This document shows positions 44,901-52,189 of a stretch of DNA of 64,000 nt, piece by piece; the stretch's first letter is position 1; every line of letters begins with the position of its first letter. The translations under genes were made by a program, and so were the position numbers. Below the pieces are notes generated by a model. That model was not told where the DNA came from. It did no database searches and saw nothing but the letters and a program-made list of their open reading frames with translations. This stretch comes from Actinopolyspora erythraea (GTDB taxonomy: Bacteria; Actinomycetota; Actinomycetes; Mycobacteriales; Pseudonocardiaceae). The stretch spans positions 3,224,001 to 3,288,000 of the forward strand of contig NZ_CP022752.1 of assembly GCF_002263515.1 (NCBI RefSeq). Reading direction: 5' to 3'.

Positions 44901-44925
44901 GTTCGATCGCAGGACAGGACCGCTC
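44901..44925 (-). repeat. Half copy of element B
   Basis: GTTCGATCGCAGGACAGGACCGCTC matches the left arm of element B3 (45155-45179) with three differences, but the apical GTAG/CTAC and right arm are missing. It looks like a truncated or decayed copy. Confidence 0.65.
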
Positions 44926-44948
44926 TTGACGGCGACCGACTGACGCGC

Positions 44949-45097
44949 TTTCGGCGCGTCGCGCCGAAACCACCACTCACGCAGTCCGACCACCCGCGGG
45001 TTCGCTCGTAGTGCTCTCGCGAGGAAGGCCCGACGTGGCGTAGGTGGCTACTCGATGTCGGGCCTCCCGGAGCGAGAGCCCGCGAGAGGTTCCGCCG
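44949..45097 (-). repeat. Palindromic intergenic element, family A, copy 3
   Basis: A perfect hairpin TTTCGGCGC-GTC-GCGCCGAAA (44949-44969) precedes the A hairpin: outer arms GCTCTCG (45013-45019) and CGAGAGC (45073-45079), middle arms AGGCCCGAC (45026-45034) and GTCGGGCCT (45057-45065), apical GTAG (45040-45043) and CTAC (45048-45051), then GTTCCGCC. Compared with copy 1, changes in one arm are matched in the other (GGACCG/CGGTCC to GGCCCG/CGGGCC; CCCTCG/CGAGGG to CTCTCG/CGAGAG). Confidence 0.9.
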
Positions 45098-45139
45098 AGT
45101 GAAAACCCGCCAAGAGGCGAACGTAGAACCGGACTCACC

Positions 45140-45238
45140 CCGGTCGCTGCGGCGGTTCGATCGCAAGACAGGGCCGCTCGCCGCGTAGTGGCTACTCGAG
45201 AGCGGCCCAACGCCGCAAGCGTCCGCCGCAGCGACCGG
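45140..45238 (-). repeat. Palindromic intergenic element, family B, copy 2
   Basis: A 99-bp element bounded by a perfect 16-bp inverted repeat: CCGGTCGCTGCGGCGG (45140-45155) and CCGCCGCAGCGACCGG (45223-45238). Inside, GGGCCGCTC (45171-45179) pairs perfectly with GAGCGGCCC (45200-45208) and the apical GTAG (45185-45188) with CTAC (45192-45195). It lies 32 bases past the hisE stop. Confidence 0.9.
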
Positions 45239-45270
45239 CTAACCGAGCCCAGCTCCAGCAGAGCAACATT

Positions 45271-45552
45271 TCACAGATAGCGGTAGACGTCGTCGGGGGA
45301 GAGCCCCCGCGCCAGCAGGATCACCTGCAACCGGTAGAGCAGCTGGGAGGCCTCCTCCGCGAGCTGCTCGTCGGACTCGTGCTCGGCGGCCAACCACACC
45401 TCGCCCGCTTCCTCGAGGACTTTCTTGCCCTGTGCGTGGATCCCCGCGTCGAGGGCGTCGACCGTGGCAGAGCCCTCGGGTCGGCTGTGCGCGCGCTGCT
45501 GAAGCTGACTGAACAGCTCGTCGAAGGTCTTCACGACCGGTGATCCTTGCAT
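45271..45552 (-). CDS. hisE: HisE, phosphoribosyl-ATP diphosphatase
   Basis: Second enzyme of histidine biosynthesis, hydrolysing PR-ATP to PR-AMP. The 93-residue protein ([14 protein letters not shown] start) shows the MazG-like helical fold with the metal site in [25 protein letters not shown] split as EEAGEVW and E..DEQLAEE, and ends [10 protein letters not shown]. The ATG at 45552 matches the known start of mycobacterial HisE (MQQSLAVKTF); the frame continues upstream into the HAD gene. In mycobacteria hisG follows hisE; here a repeat-rich gap and a VOC gene follow, so hisG must be elsewhere or lost from this place. Confidence 0.95.
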   Translation of the reverse strand: MQGSPVVKTFDELFSQLQQRAHSRPEGSATVDALDAGIHAQGKKVLEEAGEVWLAAEHESDEQLAEEASQLLYRLQVILLARGLSPDDVYRYL

Positions 45553-45596
45553 CTCGCCGTGCGCGGCCGGACACCGGCCGCCGCGCGGGCGCGGGG

Positions 45597-46316
45597 TCAG
45601 CCACGGCGCAACAACGAGCCGAGCTCGACCGCGTCGATTCCCTCCAGGGAGTCCCGGAGGGTGCACCCCAGCTCTGGGTCCAGCGGTACTTCACAGGTGA
45701 CCCCGAGCACCGCGCAGCCCGCGGCCACCGCGGAGCTCACCCCCGTGGGCGAGTCCTCGACGGCCACGCAGTGCCTCGGATCCACCCCCAGGATCCGGCA
45801 CGCGCGCAGGTAGGGCTCCGGGTCTGGTTTGTTGCGGCCGTCCACCTCGTCGCCGCAGACGGTCGCGTCGAACACCTCGGTCCCGATCGTCCGCAGCGCG
45901 ATGTCGGTGAGCGAACGGATGGTGGAGGTTACCAGGGCCACCGGCACTCCGCTGGCGCTGACGCGCCGCAGCGCCCCCTCCGCACCGGGACGCCAGGTGA
46001 GGTCGTTGCTCAGCATCTCGGACATCCGGGCGATCACCCGTTCGCCCGCGGCCTCGATGTCCGCGGGTTCGGTGGGCATGCCGAGGTCGGCCAGCAGCAA
46101 CCGCATGCTGCGGGACATGTTGGAACCGACCATGCTCGCCCGCGCGGCGTCGCTGATCTCGGCACCGTGGGCGGCCGCGTAGTCGTCCATGGCGACCGTC
46201 CAGAGCTTCTCGGAGTCGACCAGGGTGCCGTCCATATCGAAGAGGACGGCGGCGGGAAGCTCCGGTACCGCCGCGGCGCTGTGGGGGCGGACGGCACGGG
46301 GATCGGTCTCGGTCAT
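45597..46316 (-). CDS. HAD-superfamily phosphatase
   Basis: Phosphatase or phosphoglucomutase-like protein of HAD subfamily IA, 239 residues. Motif I is [13 protein letters not shown] with the nucleophilic Asp, motif II VTST, motif [13 protein letters not shown] and motif [12 protein letters not shown] helical cap lies between motifs I and II (about residues 40-110). Substrate unknown. It precedes hisE by 44 bases on the same strand and is probably co-transcribed. It is divergent from the PAC2 gene with a 216-base shared promoter region. Confidence 0.9.
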   Translation of the reverse strand: MTETDPRAVRPHSAAAVPELPAAVLFDMDGTLVDSEKLWTVAMDDYAAAHGAEISDAARASMVGSNMSRSMRLLLADLGMPTEPADIEAAGERVIARMSEMLSNDLTWRPGAEGALRRVSASGVPVALVTSTIRSLTDIALRTIGTEVFDATVCGDEVDGRNKPDPEPYLRACRILGVDPRHCVAVEDSPTGVSSAVAAGCAVLGVTCEVPLDPELGCTLRDSLEGIDAVELGSLLRRG

Positions 46317-46532
46317 CGAAGTGGTTCACCCGTCCGTTCCCGAGGCAGGACTCCGGGACGGCCCGGTGCGAAGGACCGCCGAAGATCGTTGAGCATGTAT
46401 CCAGCTTACTGGTTCGTTCACGCCGCGCAGCTCGTGATGTGAGCACGGCCACGGACCTGGTCCGGAACCGCCACGGGGCGGCCGACGGTAATCATCTCCG
46501 ACAGCACGGAGCGCGGGTAGTACCCTCGCCGT

Positions 46533-47441
46533 GTGTCCGTACCTGCCCCACCTGCCGGTTTCACCCTCGAGGACAGCATCATAATCTGCGCTTTCGAGGG
46601 ATGGAACGACGGCGGCGACGCCGCCAGTACCGCCGTGGAACACCTCCAGCTGACCTGGGACGCTACCAGCTGGACGGAGATCGATCCGGATCCCTACTAC
46701 GACTTCCAGGTGTCCCGGCCCAGCGTCAAGCTGGTCGACGGGGTGACCCGGGAGGTCTCCTGGCCCACCACGAGACTCTCGGTATGCCGACCGCCGGGCT
46801 GCAGCAGGGACGTGGTGCTGATTCACGGCATCGAACCGAACATGCGCTGGGGGGCGTTCTGCTCCGAACTGCTGGCCCACATCGAACGGGCGGGGGCCAG
46901 CACGGTGGTCAGCCTCGGAGCGCTGCTGGCAGACGCACCGCACACCCGGCCGATTCCGGTGACCGGCACCGCCTACGACGCCGAGTCCGCGAGCCGGTTC
47001 GGGCTGGAACGCTCCCGCTACGAGGGCCCCACCGGCATCCTGGGCATCTTCCAGGACGCGTGCGTGCAAGCGGGCATCCCGGCGATCTCGTTCTGGGCCG
47101 CCGTGCCGCACTACGTTTCGCAACCCCCCTCACCCAAGGCCACGCTGGCGCTGCTGCACCGGGTCGAGGAGGTGCTCGACCTGGAGGTTCCGCTCAACAA
47201 CCTGCCCGAGCAGGCCGAGGAGTGGGAGAACACCGTCAGCGAGATGGCCGAGGAGGACGAGGACGTCCGGAACTACGTGCGTGCGCTGGAGGAGCGCGGC
47301 GACGCCGAGAACTCGCTGAGCGAGACCAGCGGTGAGGCGATCGCGGCCGAGTTCGAGCGCTACCTGCGCCGCCGGGGCCCCGGGGGGCCGGGCGGCGCGG
47401 GGGGACGCGGCAAGGGTCCCACCGGGCCGGGCAAGAGCTGA
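46533..47441 (+). CDS. PAC2 family protein
   Basis: A 302-residue member of the PAC2 family, related to eukaryotic proteasome assembly chaperone 2; the bacterial role is unknown. Family features are ICAFEGWNDGGDAASTAVEHL near the N-terminus, VLIHGIEPNMRWGAF, VSLGALLADAPHTRP and GPTGILGIFQDACVQAGIP. The C-terminal 60 residues are charged and end in a Gly/Arg/Lys-rich disordered tail. GTG 46533 is the start. The M. tuberculosis homologue Rv2125 lies at the equivalent place. Its presence in this proteasome-bearing region does not prove a proteasome link. Confidence 0.9.
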   Translation: MSVPAPPAGFTLEDSIIICAFEGWNDGGDAASTAVEHLQLTWDATSWTEIDPDPYYDFQVSRPSVKLVDGVTREVSWPTTRLSVCRPPGCSRDVVLIHGIEPNMRWGAFCSELLAHIERAGASTVVSLGALLADAPHTRPIPVTGTAYDAESASRFGLERSRYEGPTGILGIFQDACVQAGIPAISFWAAVPHYVSQPPSPKATLALLHRVEEVLDLEVPLNNLPEQAEEWENTVSEMAEEDEDVRNYVRALEERGDAENSLSETSGEAIAAEFERYLRRRGPGGPGGAGGRGKGPTGPGKS

Positions 47442-47536
47442 GCCGCCGCCCACCTGCCGGGCCCCGCCCGCACCGGGGGCTACCTCGGGCACCGACCGAG
47501 GCGCGGGCCCGAGGGCGTACTCCGGTTCCGTCGTGT

Positions 47537-47599
47537 CCCGGGGCCGGCCCCTGAGGAGCCGGCCCCGGGGGCTCCGGCTACGCACCCGGCATCCGGGTG
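47537..47599. terminator. Two terminator-like hairpins between convergent genes
   Basis: CCCGGGGCCGGC (47537-47548) pairs perfectly with GCCGGCCCCGGG (47558-47569) across a nine-base loop, and CACCCGG (47583-47589) pairs with CCGGGTG (47593-47599) across CAT. They fill the gap between the convergent PAC2 and monooxygenase genes; the second is four bases from the monooxygenase stop. Confidence 0.8.
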
Positions 47600-47603
47600 T
47601 CCG

Positions 47604-48836
47604 TCAGCCGTCGACCTCGCGCAGGTACTGCTCGGCCAGCTCCGGATCGAGGAACCAGTTGCCGAAGTCGGCCGGGTTGTCGAACCCGTTGACGAAGCGC
47701 TTGCGGATGCTCGCGTTGTCGGCCGCTCGGGAGAAGATGTCGAGCATGTGCGGTAGCGGTGGCTGCAACATCGCGTTGGTCCAGGTCGTCACCGGCTCCG
47801 CGATGGACCAGTAACGTTCGAAGGTCCGCCGCATCCAGTCGCTGTCGAAGGGTTCGTCACCCCGTTCCAGGATGCTGTCCAGGTAGGAGGCGGCGCACCT
47901 GCTCGCGTTGTTGGACCCCTGGCCGGTGATGGGGTCGTTGGCCACCACGACGTCGGCCATGCCGAGCACCGTCCCACCCGAGGGCAGTTGACCGACGGGG
48001 TGGCGCACCACCGGCGCGTAACCGCCGGAGAGGGTCGCCTGCGAGTCGGTGAGCTCGGCGTGCTTGAAGCGCTCGTACTCCCAGGGGACGTACTGCCGCA
48101 TCAGCTCCAGCATCCGCCGCCAGTGGTCGTCGGGAGCGGGCCTGTCGGACCAGCAGTCGAGCGGACCGCCGGGTATGCCCTCGAAGAACGGGATCTCGCA
48201 CGGCCCGCTCAGCGTCAGTCCGGGGATCACGAACAGCTCACCGACGCCGGGGACCACGTTGAACCGCACCGCGTCCATGTCCGGGTGCTCCGGTCGGCGC
48301 TCCGCGCCGTGCACATAGCTGACCGACAGCACTCGCTGCGGCGTGTTGTAGGGCGAGCGGTCGGGGTCACGGCCGAACAGCTGTACGAGTTCACCCTTGC
48401 CCGCCGCGACGAGCACCAGCTCGTAGTGCCGGGTCAGCGAGTCGAGGTCCGAAGTGGTCACCCCGTGGAAGATGACCTTGCCACCGTTGTCCTCGAACAG
48501 TTCCAGCCAACCCGCCATCTTCATGCGCTGGTCCACGGACTGCCCGTAGTCGTCCAGCATCCCCACCCAGTCCAGCGCCCTGGCGCCGTCCTCGGCCGCG
48601 ATGGAAACGCCCAGCCCCTGGATGCGGGGCGCCCGCCCCTCCCAGAGGTTGAGCTTGTAGTCCCGCTCGTGCTGTAACGCGGTGTGGAACATGGCCTGGG
48701 TGGACATGACGCGGCCACCGCGGATCTCCTCCGGCGTCCGCGCGGACATGACCGTGACGTCATAGCCGTGTTCCAGCAGGCACAACCCGATCTGCAGGCC
48801 AGCCTGCCCGGCCCCGACTATGAGGATCTTGCGCAT
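47604..48836 (-). CDS. Styrene/indole monooxygenase-like FAD enzyme
   Basis: Single-component-type FAD monooxygenase resembling StyA, the oxygenase subunit of styrene monooxygenase; 410 residues. The FAD motif is ILIVGAGQAGLQIGLCLLEHG at the N-terminus, and the family-typical IPFFEGIPGGPLDCW and GQGSNNASRCAASYLDSILE are present. StyA needs a flavin reductase (StyB), which is not in the window. ATG 48836 with GGAAGGG upstream is preferred over the longer frame to 48881. It follows cvnD by 54 bases on the same strand, so it is probably the effector gene of the conservon operon. Substrate unknown. Confidence 0.88.
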   Translation of the reverse strand: MRKILIVGAGQAGLQIGLCLLEHGYDVTVMSARTPEEIRGGRVMSTQAMFHTALQHERDYKLNLWEGRAPRIQGLGVSIAAEDGARALDWVGMLDDYGQSVDQRMKMAGWLELFEDNGGKVIFHGVTTSDLDSLTRHYELVLVAAGKGELVQLFGRDPDRSPYNTPQRVLSVSYVHGAERRPEHPDMDAVRFNVVPGVGELFVIPGLTLSGPCEIPFFEGIPGGPLDCWSDRPAPDDHWRRMLELMRQYVPWEYERFKHAELTDSQATLSGGYAPVVRHPVGQLPSGGTVLGMADVVVANDPITGQGSNNASRCAASYLDSILERGDEPFDSDWMRRTFERYWSIAEPVTTWTNAMLQPPLPHMLDIFSRAADNASIRKRFVNGFDNPADFGNWFLDPELAEQYLREVDG

Positions 48837-48890
48837 CGAACCCTTCCTTTCACCTGACGACATCCGTCCGTCGCGGGACACGGCGACGGA

Positions 48891-49487
48891 TCATGCGGCG
48901 CCGTGCGTCACGTTCAGCCGCATCGTGTGGGTAACCAGCGCCCGCAAGGCATCCACAGTGGACACTGAATCACGTGCGTCGCAGGTGATCAACGGGACGT
49001 CCGGGCCGACCGCGAGCGCTTCGCGGATCTCCTCCAACTCGTGGGTCAGCCTCCCGTCGAAGAGGTTGACCGCCACCACGAACGGGATGTCCGAGTCGTG
49101 CTCGAAATAGTTGATCGCGGCGAACGACTCCTCTATCCGTCTGGTGTCCACCAGCACCACCGCGCCCAACGCCCCTCTCGCGAGGTCGTCCCAGAGGAAC
49201 CAGAAACGGGACTGCCCGGGCGTGCCGAACAGGTAGAGCATGAGGTCCGGATGCAGCTGAATGCGCCCGAAGTCCATCGCCACCGTGGTGGTGGTCTTCT
49301 CCCCTTCGGGATCGAGATCGTCCACGCCCTCGCTGGCCTCGGTCATCCACGCCTCGGTATTCAGGGGGGCGATCTCGGACACCGACGATACGAACGTGGT
49401 CTTACCGACTCCGAATCCGCCCGCGACCACGATCTTCGCCGAAAGCATCAGCTCGGCGTGGTCACGCGGAGAGCTTGTTGAGGCCAT
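48891..49487 (-). CDS. cvnD: CvnD, small GTPase of a conservon
   Basis: GTP-binding protein of the actinobacterial conservon type (MglA-like), 198 residues. The P-loop is VVAGGFGVGKTTFVSSV, switch II/G3 is LYLFGTPGQSRFWFLWDDL, and the G4-like region is VVAVNLFDGR (no NKxD). In Streptomyces, CvnD works with CvnA-C at the membrane as a G-protein-coupled-like signalling complex. It overlaps the 3' end of cvnC by 26 bases. ATG 49487 is the start. Next in the operon is a monooxygenase gene. Confidence 0.92.
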   Translation of the reverse strand: MASTSSPRDHAELMLSAKIVVAGGFGVGKTTFVSSVSEIAPLNTEAWMTEASEGVDDLDPEGEKTTTTVAMDFGRIQLHPDLMLYLFGTPGQSRFWFLWDDLARGALGAVVLVDTRRIEESFAAINYFEHDSDIPFVVAVNLFDGRLTHELEEIREALAVGPDVPLITCDARDSVSTVDALRALVTHTMRLNVTHGAA

Positions 49488-49833
49488 CGAGAATCCTCTC
49501 GAGGATATTGTGATCGTAACTGTAAGCCTGTCCGGTGGGGTGAATGACGATCGCCCCCTCCGTCGCGAGATCGCTGACCAGCACCCGGATCACACCGAGC
49601 GAGATGTCCAGTGAGGCCGAGAGTTCGGCCAGCGATATCGGACTCCGGGCGCGCTCGTAAACCGCCCTGGATTCGGGAAGCAGTTTCTGGGAGAACTCGG
49701 TGTCGTAGTCCGGCACCGAGATCATCGTCTCGACGAGGAGCTGGTGCCTGGTCCGGGTCCGTCCGTGCGTGAGCGCGTAGGGCCGCACCCGGCTGCTGCG
49801 GCTCTCCCGCTGAGTCTGTGAGTTTGTGACCAT
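49462..49833 (-). CDS. cvnC: CvnC, DUF742 protein
   Basis: A 123-residue DUF742 protein, the third member of the conservon. Features are SSRVRPYALTHGRTR near the N-terminus and a winged-helix-like region ESRAVYERARSPISLAELSAS...ISLGVIRVLVSDLATEG. It is thought to interact with the roadblock protein and the GTPase. ATG 49833 (MVTNSQTQ) has AAGGA seven bases before it; a TTG at 49848 is less likely. It follows cvnB with a 19-base gap and overlaps cvnD. Confidence 0.92.
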   Translation of the reverse strand: MVTNSQTQRESRSSRVRPYALTHGRTRTRHQLLVETMISVPDYDTEFSQKLLPESRAVYERARSPISLAELSASLDISLGVIRVLVSDLATEGAIVIHPTGQAYSYDHNILERILDGLNKLSA

Positions 49834-49852
49834 GGGGATTTCCTTCAACCGA

Positions 49853-50296
49853 TCAGTCGCTCGGCCGCCGCGCCGTTACCACACGCCTTAAGTCGGCACG
49901 GACCTCCGGAGTCAACGCGTGCCCGGTGTTCTCCACGAACTGGGTCATCTCGTAGGCGACCACCCGCATCTGCGCCTCGGCCGAGGTCAGCACGGCGAGC
50001 CCCGCGCCGGTGCCGATGCCCATGAACAGGAAGTACCCGTGGCGCAGCCGGAGGATGATCTGTTCACAACCACCCTTGTCGAACAGCGCGGAACCGTTGT
50101 GCGCCAGGCTGAGCATGCCGCTGGAGATGGCGGCGAGCTGTTCGGCCTCGTCGTTGGTGACCGAGGTCGAAGCCGCCAGCGGCAGACCGTCCGCCGACAG
50201 GATCAACGCGTGGGTGGCTCCGTGCACCCGGTGCACGAAATCATCGACCAACCAGTCGAAGTTCGCGGACTGAGCATTGTTTTCTGCAGCCGTCAC
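49853..50296 (-). CDS. cvnB: CvnB, roadblock/LC7 domain protein
   Basis: A 147-residue roadblock/LC7 (MglB-like) protein, presumed regulator or GTPase-activating partner of CvnD. It begins with FDWLVDDFVHRVHGATHALILSADGLPLAAS, the family-typical opening, and contains MLSLAHNGSALFDKGGCEQIILRLRHGYFLFM. It starts at GTG 50296, overlapping the cvnA stop by four bases, and precedes cvnC. The two are translationally coupled to the kinase-like CvnA. Confidence 0.93.
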   Translation of the reverse strand: MTAAENNAQSANFDWLVDDFVHRVHGATHALILSADGLPLAASTSVTNDEAEQLAAISSGMLSLAHNGSALFDKGGCEQIILRLRHGYFLFMGIGTGAGLAVLTSAEAQMRVVAYEMTQFVENTGHALTPEVRADLRRVVTARRPSD

Positions 50297-51576
50297 TGCT
50301 GTGGCCTCTCGGCATCGTCGTTGTCGTTGTGCTGTCCCTGCCGGGCTTCCCGCTCGCCCGCTGTGAAATCTCCCAGGTCAGCGAGCAGTTGCTGATGGCT
50401 TTCGCGAATGTCGCGCTCCGTGCCGTCGTCATCGGACGCCGAAGCGGCCACGGCCTGCCCGCGCCCGCCGCTCGCCGACTCCTTCAGACTCCGCGAAACC
50501 CTGCGCGGCAACCCGTTGGCCGTGGTGGCGGGCTGCTGCTGGTTCCGCTGCGCCGCCGCCTGATCCTCCGAGGGCCAAACGGGTTCAGCGGCCACCGAGG
50601 GAGTGTCCATCCGAACCTCCGTACCGCTGGGTCGGTGCTCCACACCGGCACTCGTGGACGCCTCCCCGGATCCCGGGGAGGAACGCATGTCCGGGATCGC
50701 CGGTTCCGCCACGGCGGAGCGCCGCTGACTCCCACCACGCGGCGAGACGCTCTGGTGCACCAGGGAGTCCGGCAACAGCACCGAGGCCGTCGTCCCGTGC
50801 GGTGCACGGCGAGCCAGCCAAACCCGGATACCGTGCCGGGAGGAGAGCCTGCGCACCACGGCCAGTCCCATGTGCCGCACCGCGTCCCGGTCGAGCACCG
50901 GCGCACTCGCGAGCCGCTCGTTGAGCGCGGAGAGCCTGGCCGCGGGGAGTCCGATCCCGGCGTCCTCGACACGCACCATCATGCTGCCCTGCTCGGTCAG
51001 GTGCGCGCTGATGCTCACGGACGAGTTCGGCGGGGAGTGCGCCGTGGCGTTGTCCAGGAGTTCGGCCAGCAACCGGCTGACGTCGTCGGCGGCGAAGCCG
51101 ACCACGCCGAGTTCCGAAACCCTGCCGATCTCCACCCTGCTGTAGTGCTCGATCGAGGACATGCCCGCACGGATCACGTCCACGAGGGAGGCCGTCTCGG
51201 GGTTCGCACCACCAGCGTCCCGGCCGGCGAGCACACGGAGGTTCTCACCGTTGCGCCGCAGCCGGGTGGCCAGGTGGTCGAGCCGGTAGAGACGGTCCAA
51301 CGACTCCGGGTCGTCCTCCTCGGACTCCATCTGTTCGAGCTGTTCGAGCAACGAGTCCACGAGGTTCAAATCGCGCAGGGCCACACTGGAGCAGACTCCG
51401 GCCAGCACGTCCTGCGAACTCGGCTCACGCGACGACGCGGGGCCGATGATCTGGGCCACGGTGTCGCGGGAACGTTGCAGCAGCTGTCTGGTGGAGCCCT
51501 CCAACCGCTGTCTGGCCGCGCCGTCCCGTAACGATCTGCGCGAGCGCTCGAGCATGTCCCATACCCGACTCACCAT
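50293..51576 (-). CDS. cvnA: CvnA-like histidine-kinase-type ATPase without membrane sensor
   Basis: Sensor-type protein of the conservon, with a GHKL ATPase domain: N-box RLLAELLDNATAHSPPNSS (about residues 185-203), G1 VEDAGIGLPAA, G2 VRHMGLAVVRRLSSRHGI. The dimerisation part before it is helical (about 20-120). From ATG 51576 it has 427 residues and no membrane segment; typical Streptomyces CvnA has an N-terminal sensor with transmembrane helices and is about twice this length. The C-terminal 170 residues are low-complexity, Ser/Gln/Glu-rich. A phosphorylated His is not evident. A palindrome lies about 50 bases upstream. Confidence 0.88.
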   Translation of the reverse strand: MVSRVWDMLERSRRSLRDGAARQRLEGSTRQLLQRSRDTVAQIIGPASSREPSSQDVLAGVCSSVALRDLNLVDSLLEQLEQMESEEDDPESLDRLYRLDHLATRLRRNGENLRVLAGRDAGGANPETASLVDVIRAGMSSIEHYSRVEIGRVSELGVVGFAADDVSRLLAELLDNATAHSPPNSSVSISAHLTEQGSMMVRVEDAGIGLPAARLSALNERLASAPVLDRDAVRHMGLAVVRRLSSRHGIRVWLARRAPHGTTASVLLPDSLVHQSVSPRGGSQRRSAVAEPAIPDMRSSPGSGEASTSAGVEHRPSGTEVRMDTPSVAAEPVWPSEDQAAAQRNQQQPATTANGLPRRVSRSLKESASGGRGQAVAASASDDDGTERDIRESHQQLLADLGDFTAGEREARQGQHNDNDDAERPQQ

Positions 51577-51624
51577 CCCACCTCGCAACCAAAGCGCCTA
51601 TTACCGATCCGGGCTTCGTGCGGA

Positions 51625-51637
51625 CTCGTGTCACGAG
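51625..51637. promoter_or_regulatory. Palindrome upstream of cvnA
   Basis: CTCGTG (51625-51630), a single T, CACGAG (51632-51637), 49 bases before the cvnA start. It is a candidate operator for an unknown regulator. Confidence 0.4.
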
Positions 51638-52166
51638 ATCCAATCAGACCGGTCGGCGGAAGTCTACGTGGCGTTCACATTGACCGTCCGGGGTGGCCGG
51701 TGGTTGTCGCATATTACCGAAAAATCGACACCGAAGCGCATTTTCCCAGCTCACTGAAACAAAAGCACGAACGGGAGCACCCCGCCGCGCCCTCCCCCAC
51801 CAGGACGTAAAACTCTCGTGAGCCCGGCCGAAACACCACGCAGCACCACACGTGGCGACTCCCACCCGGAACGCGAAAGCGGGCCGGGCCACGGAAACAG
51901 CCGGAAACGTGTCGGACACACCGAAGTCGACTACAGCGGAATGGCGCGGAAAGCGACGCGCCACGAGCTCGAACACCGGCATTCGTATTTCCCGGGAAAG
52001 GGAGAATGGGCGAACATATAGCGCGGCGGAACCACTCGGCCGAAAACCGAACCGACCCGCTCATCACGTTCCGGTCGGCTCGGCACGGCGGAATTCCCGA
52101 TCGTGATGTCCGGGGCGGTGACCCGTCTGGAGGGGCCACCGCCCGTGCTGCCCACCGGTCTGCCTG

Positions 52167-52187
52167 AACCCGCGCGACGGGCGGGTT
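52167..52187 (-). terminator. Hairpin directly after mshC
   Basis: AACCCGC (52167-52173) and GCGGGTT (52181-52187) form a 7-bp stem with a seven-base loop, two bases past the mshC stop codon. A further 8-bp stem (GGGCGGTG/CACCGCCC) lies 20-50 bases beyond. Confidence 0.6.
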
Positions 52188-52189
52188 GC

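Larger units (their letters stand above)
44715..45270. other. Intergenic region rich in palindromic elements
   Basis: 556 bases between hisE and the VOC gene on the same strand, with no credible gene. It contains a half-copy of element B (44901-44925), a TTTCGGCGC hairpin (44949-44969), element A3 (44971-45097) and element B3 (45140-45238). The region 44715-44900 should hold the VOC promoter. Confidence 0.6.
51577..52189. other. Gene-poor stretch between mshC and the conservon
   Basis: About 610 bases with lower GC than the surroundings and no convincing gene. It should hold the conservon promoter: a palindrome CTCGTG-T-CACGAG (51625-51637) lies about 50 bases before cvnA. AT-rich parts at 51700-51760 and 51980-52020 might hold promoters for a small transcript, but no frame was supported. 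Confidence 0.5.

Noticed and set aside
45154..45165. T-loop-like GGTTCGATCGC in element B
   Set aside because: It is part of the repeat's left arm; no cloverleaf can be built around it, so it is not called a tRNA or tmRNA.
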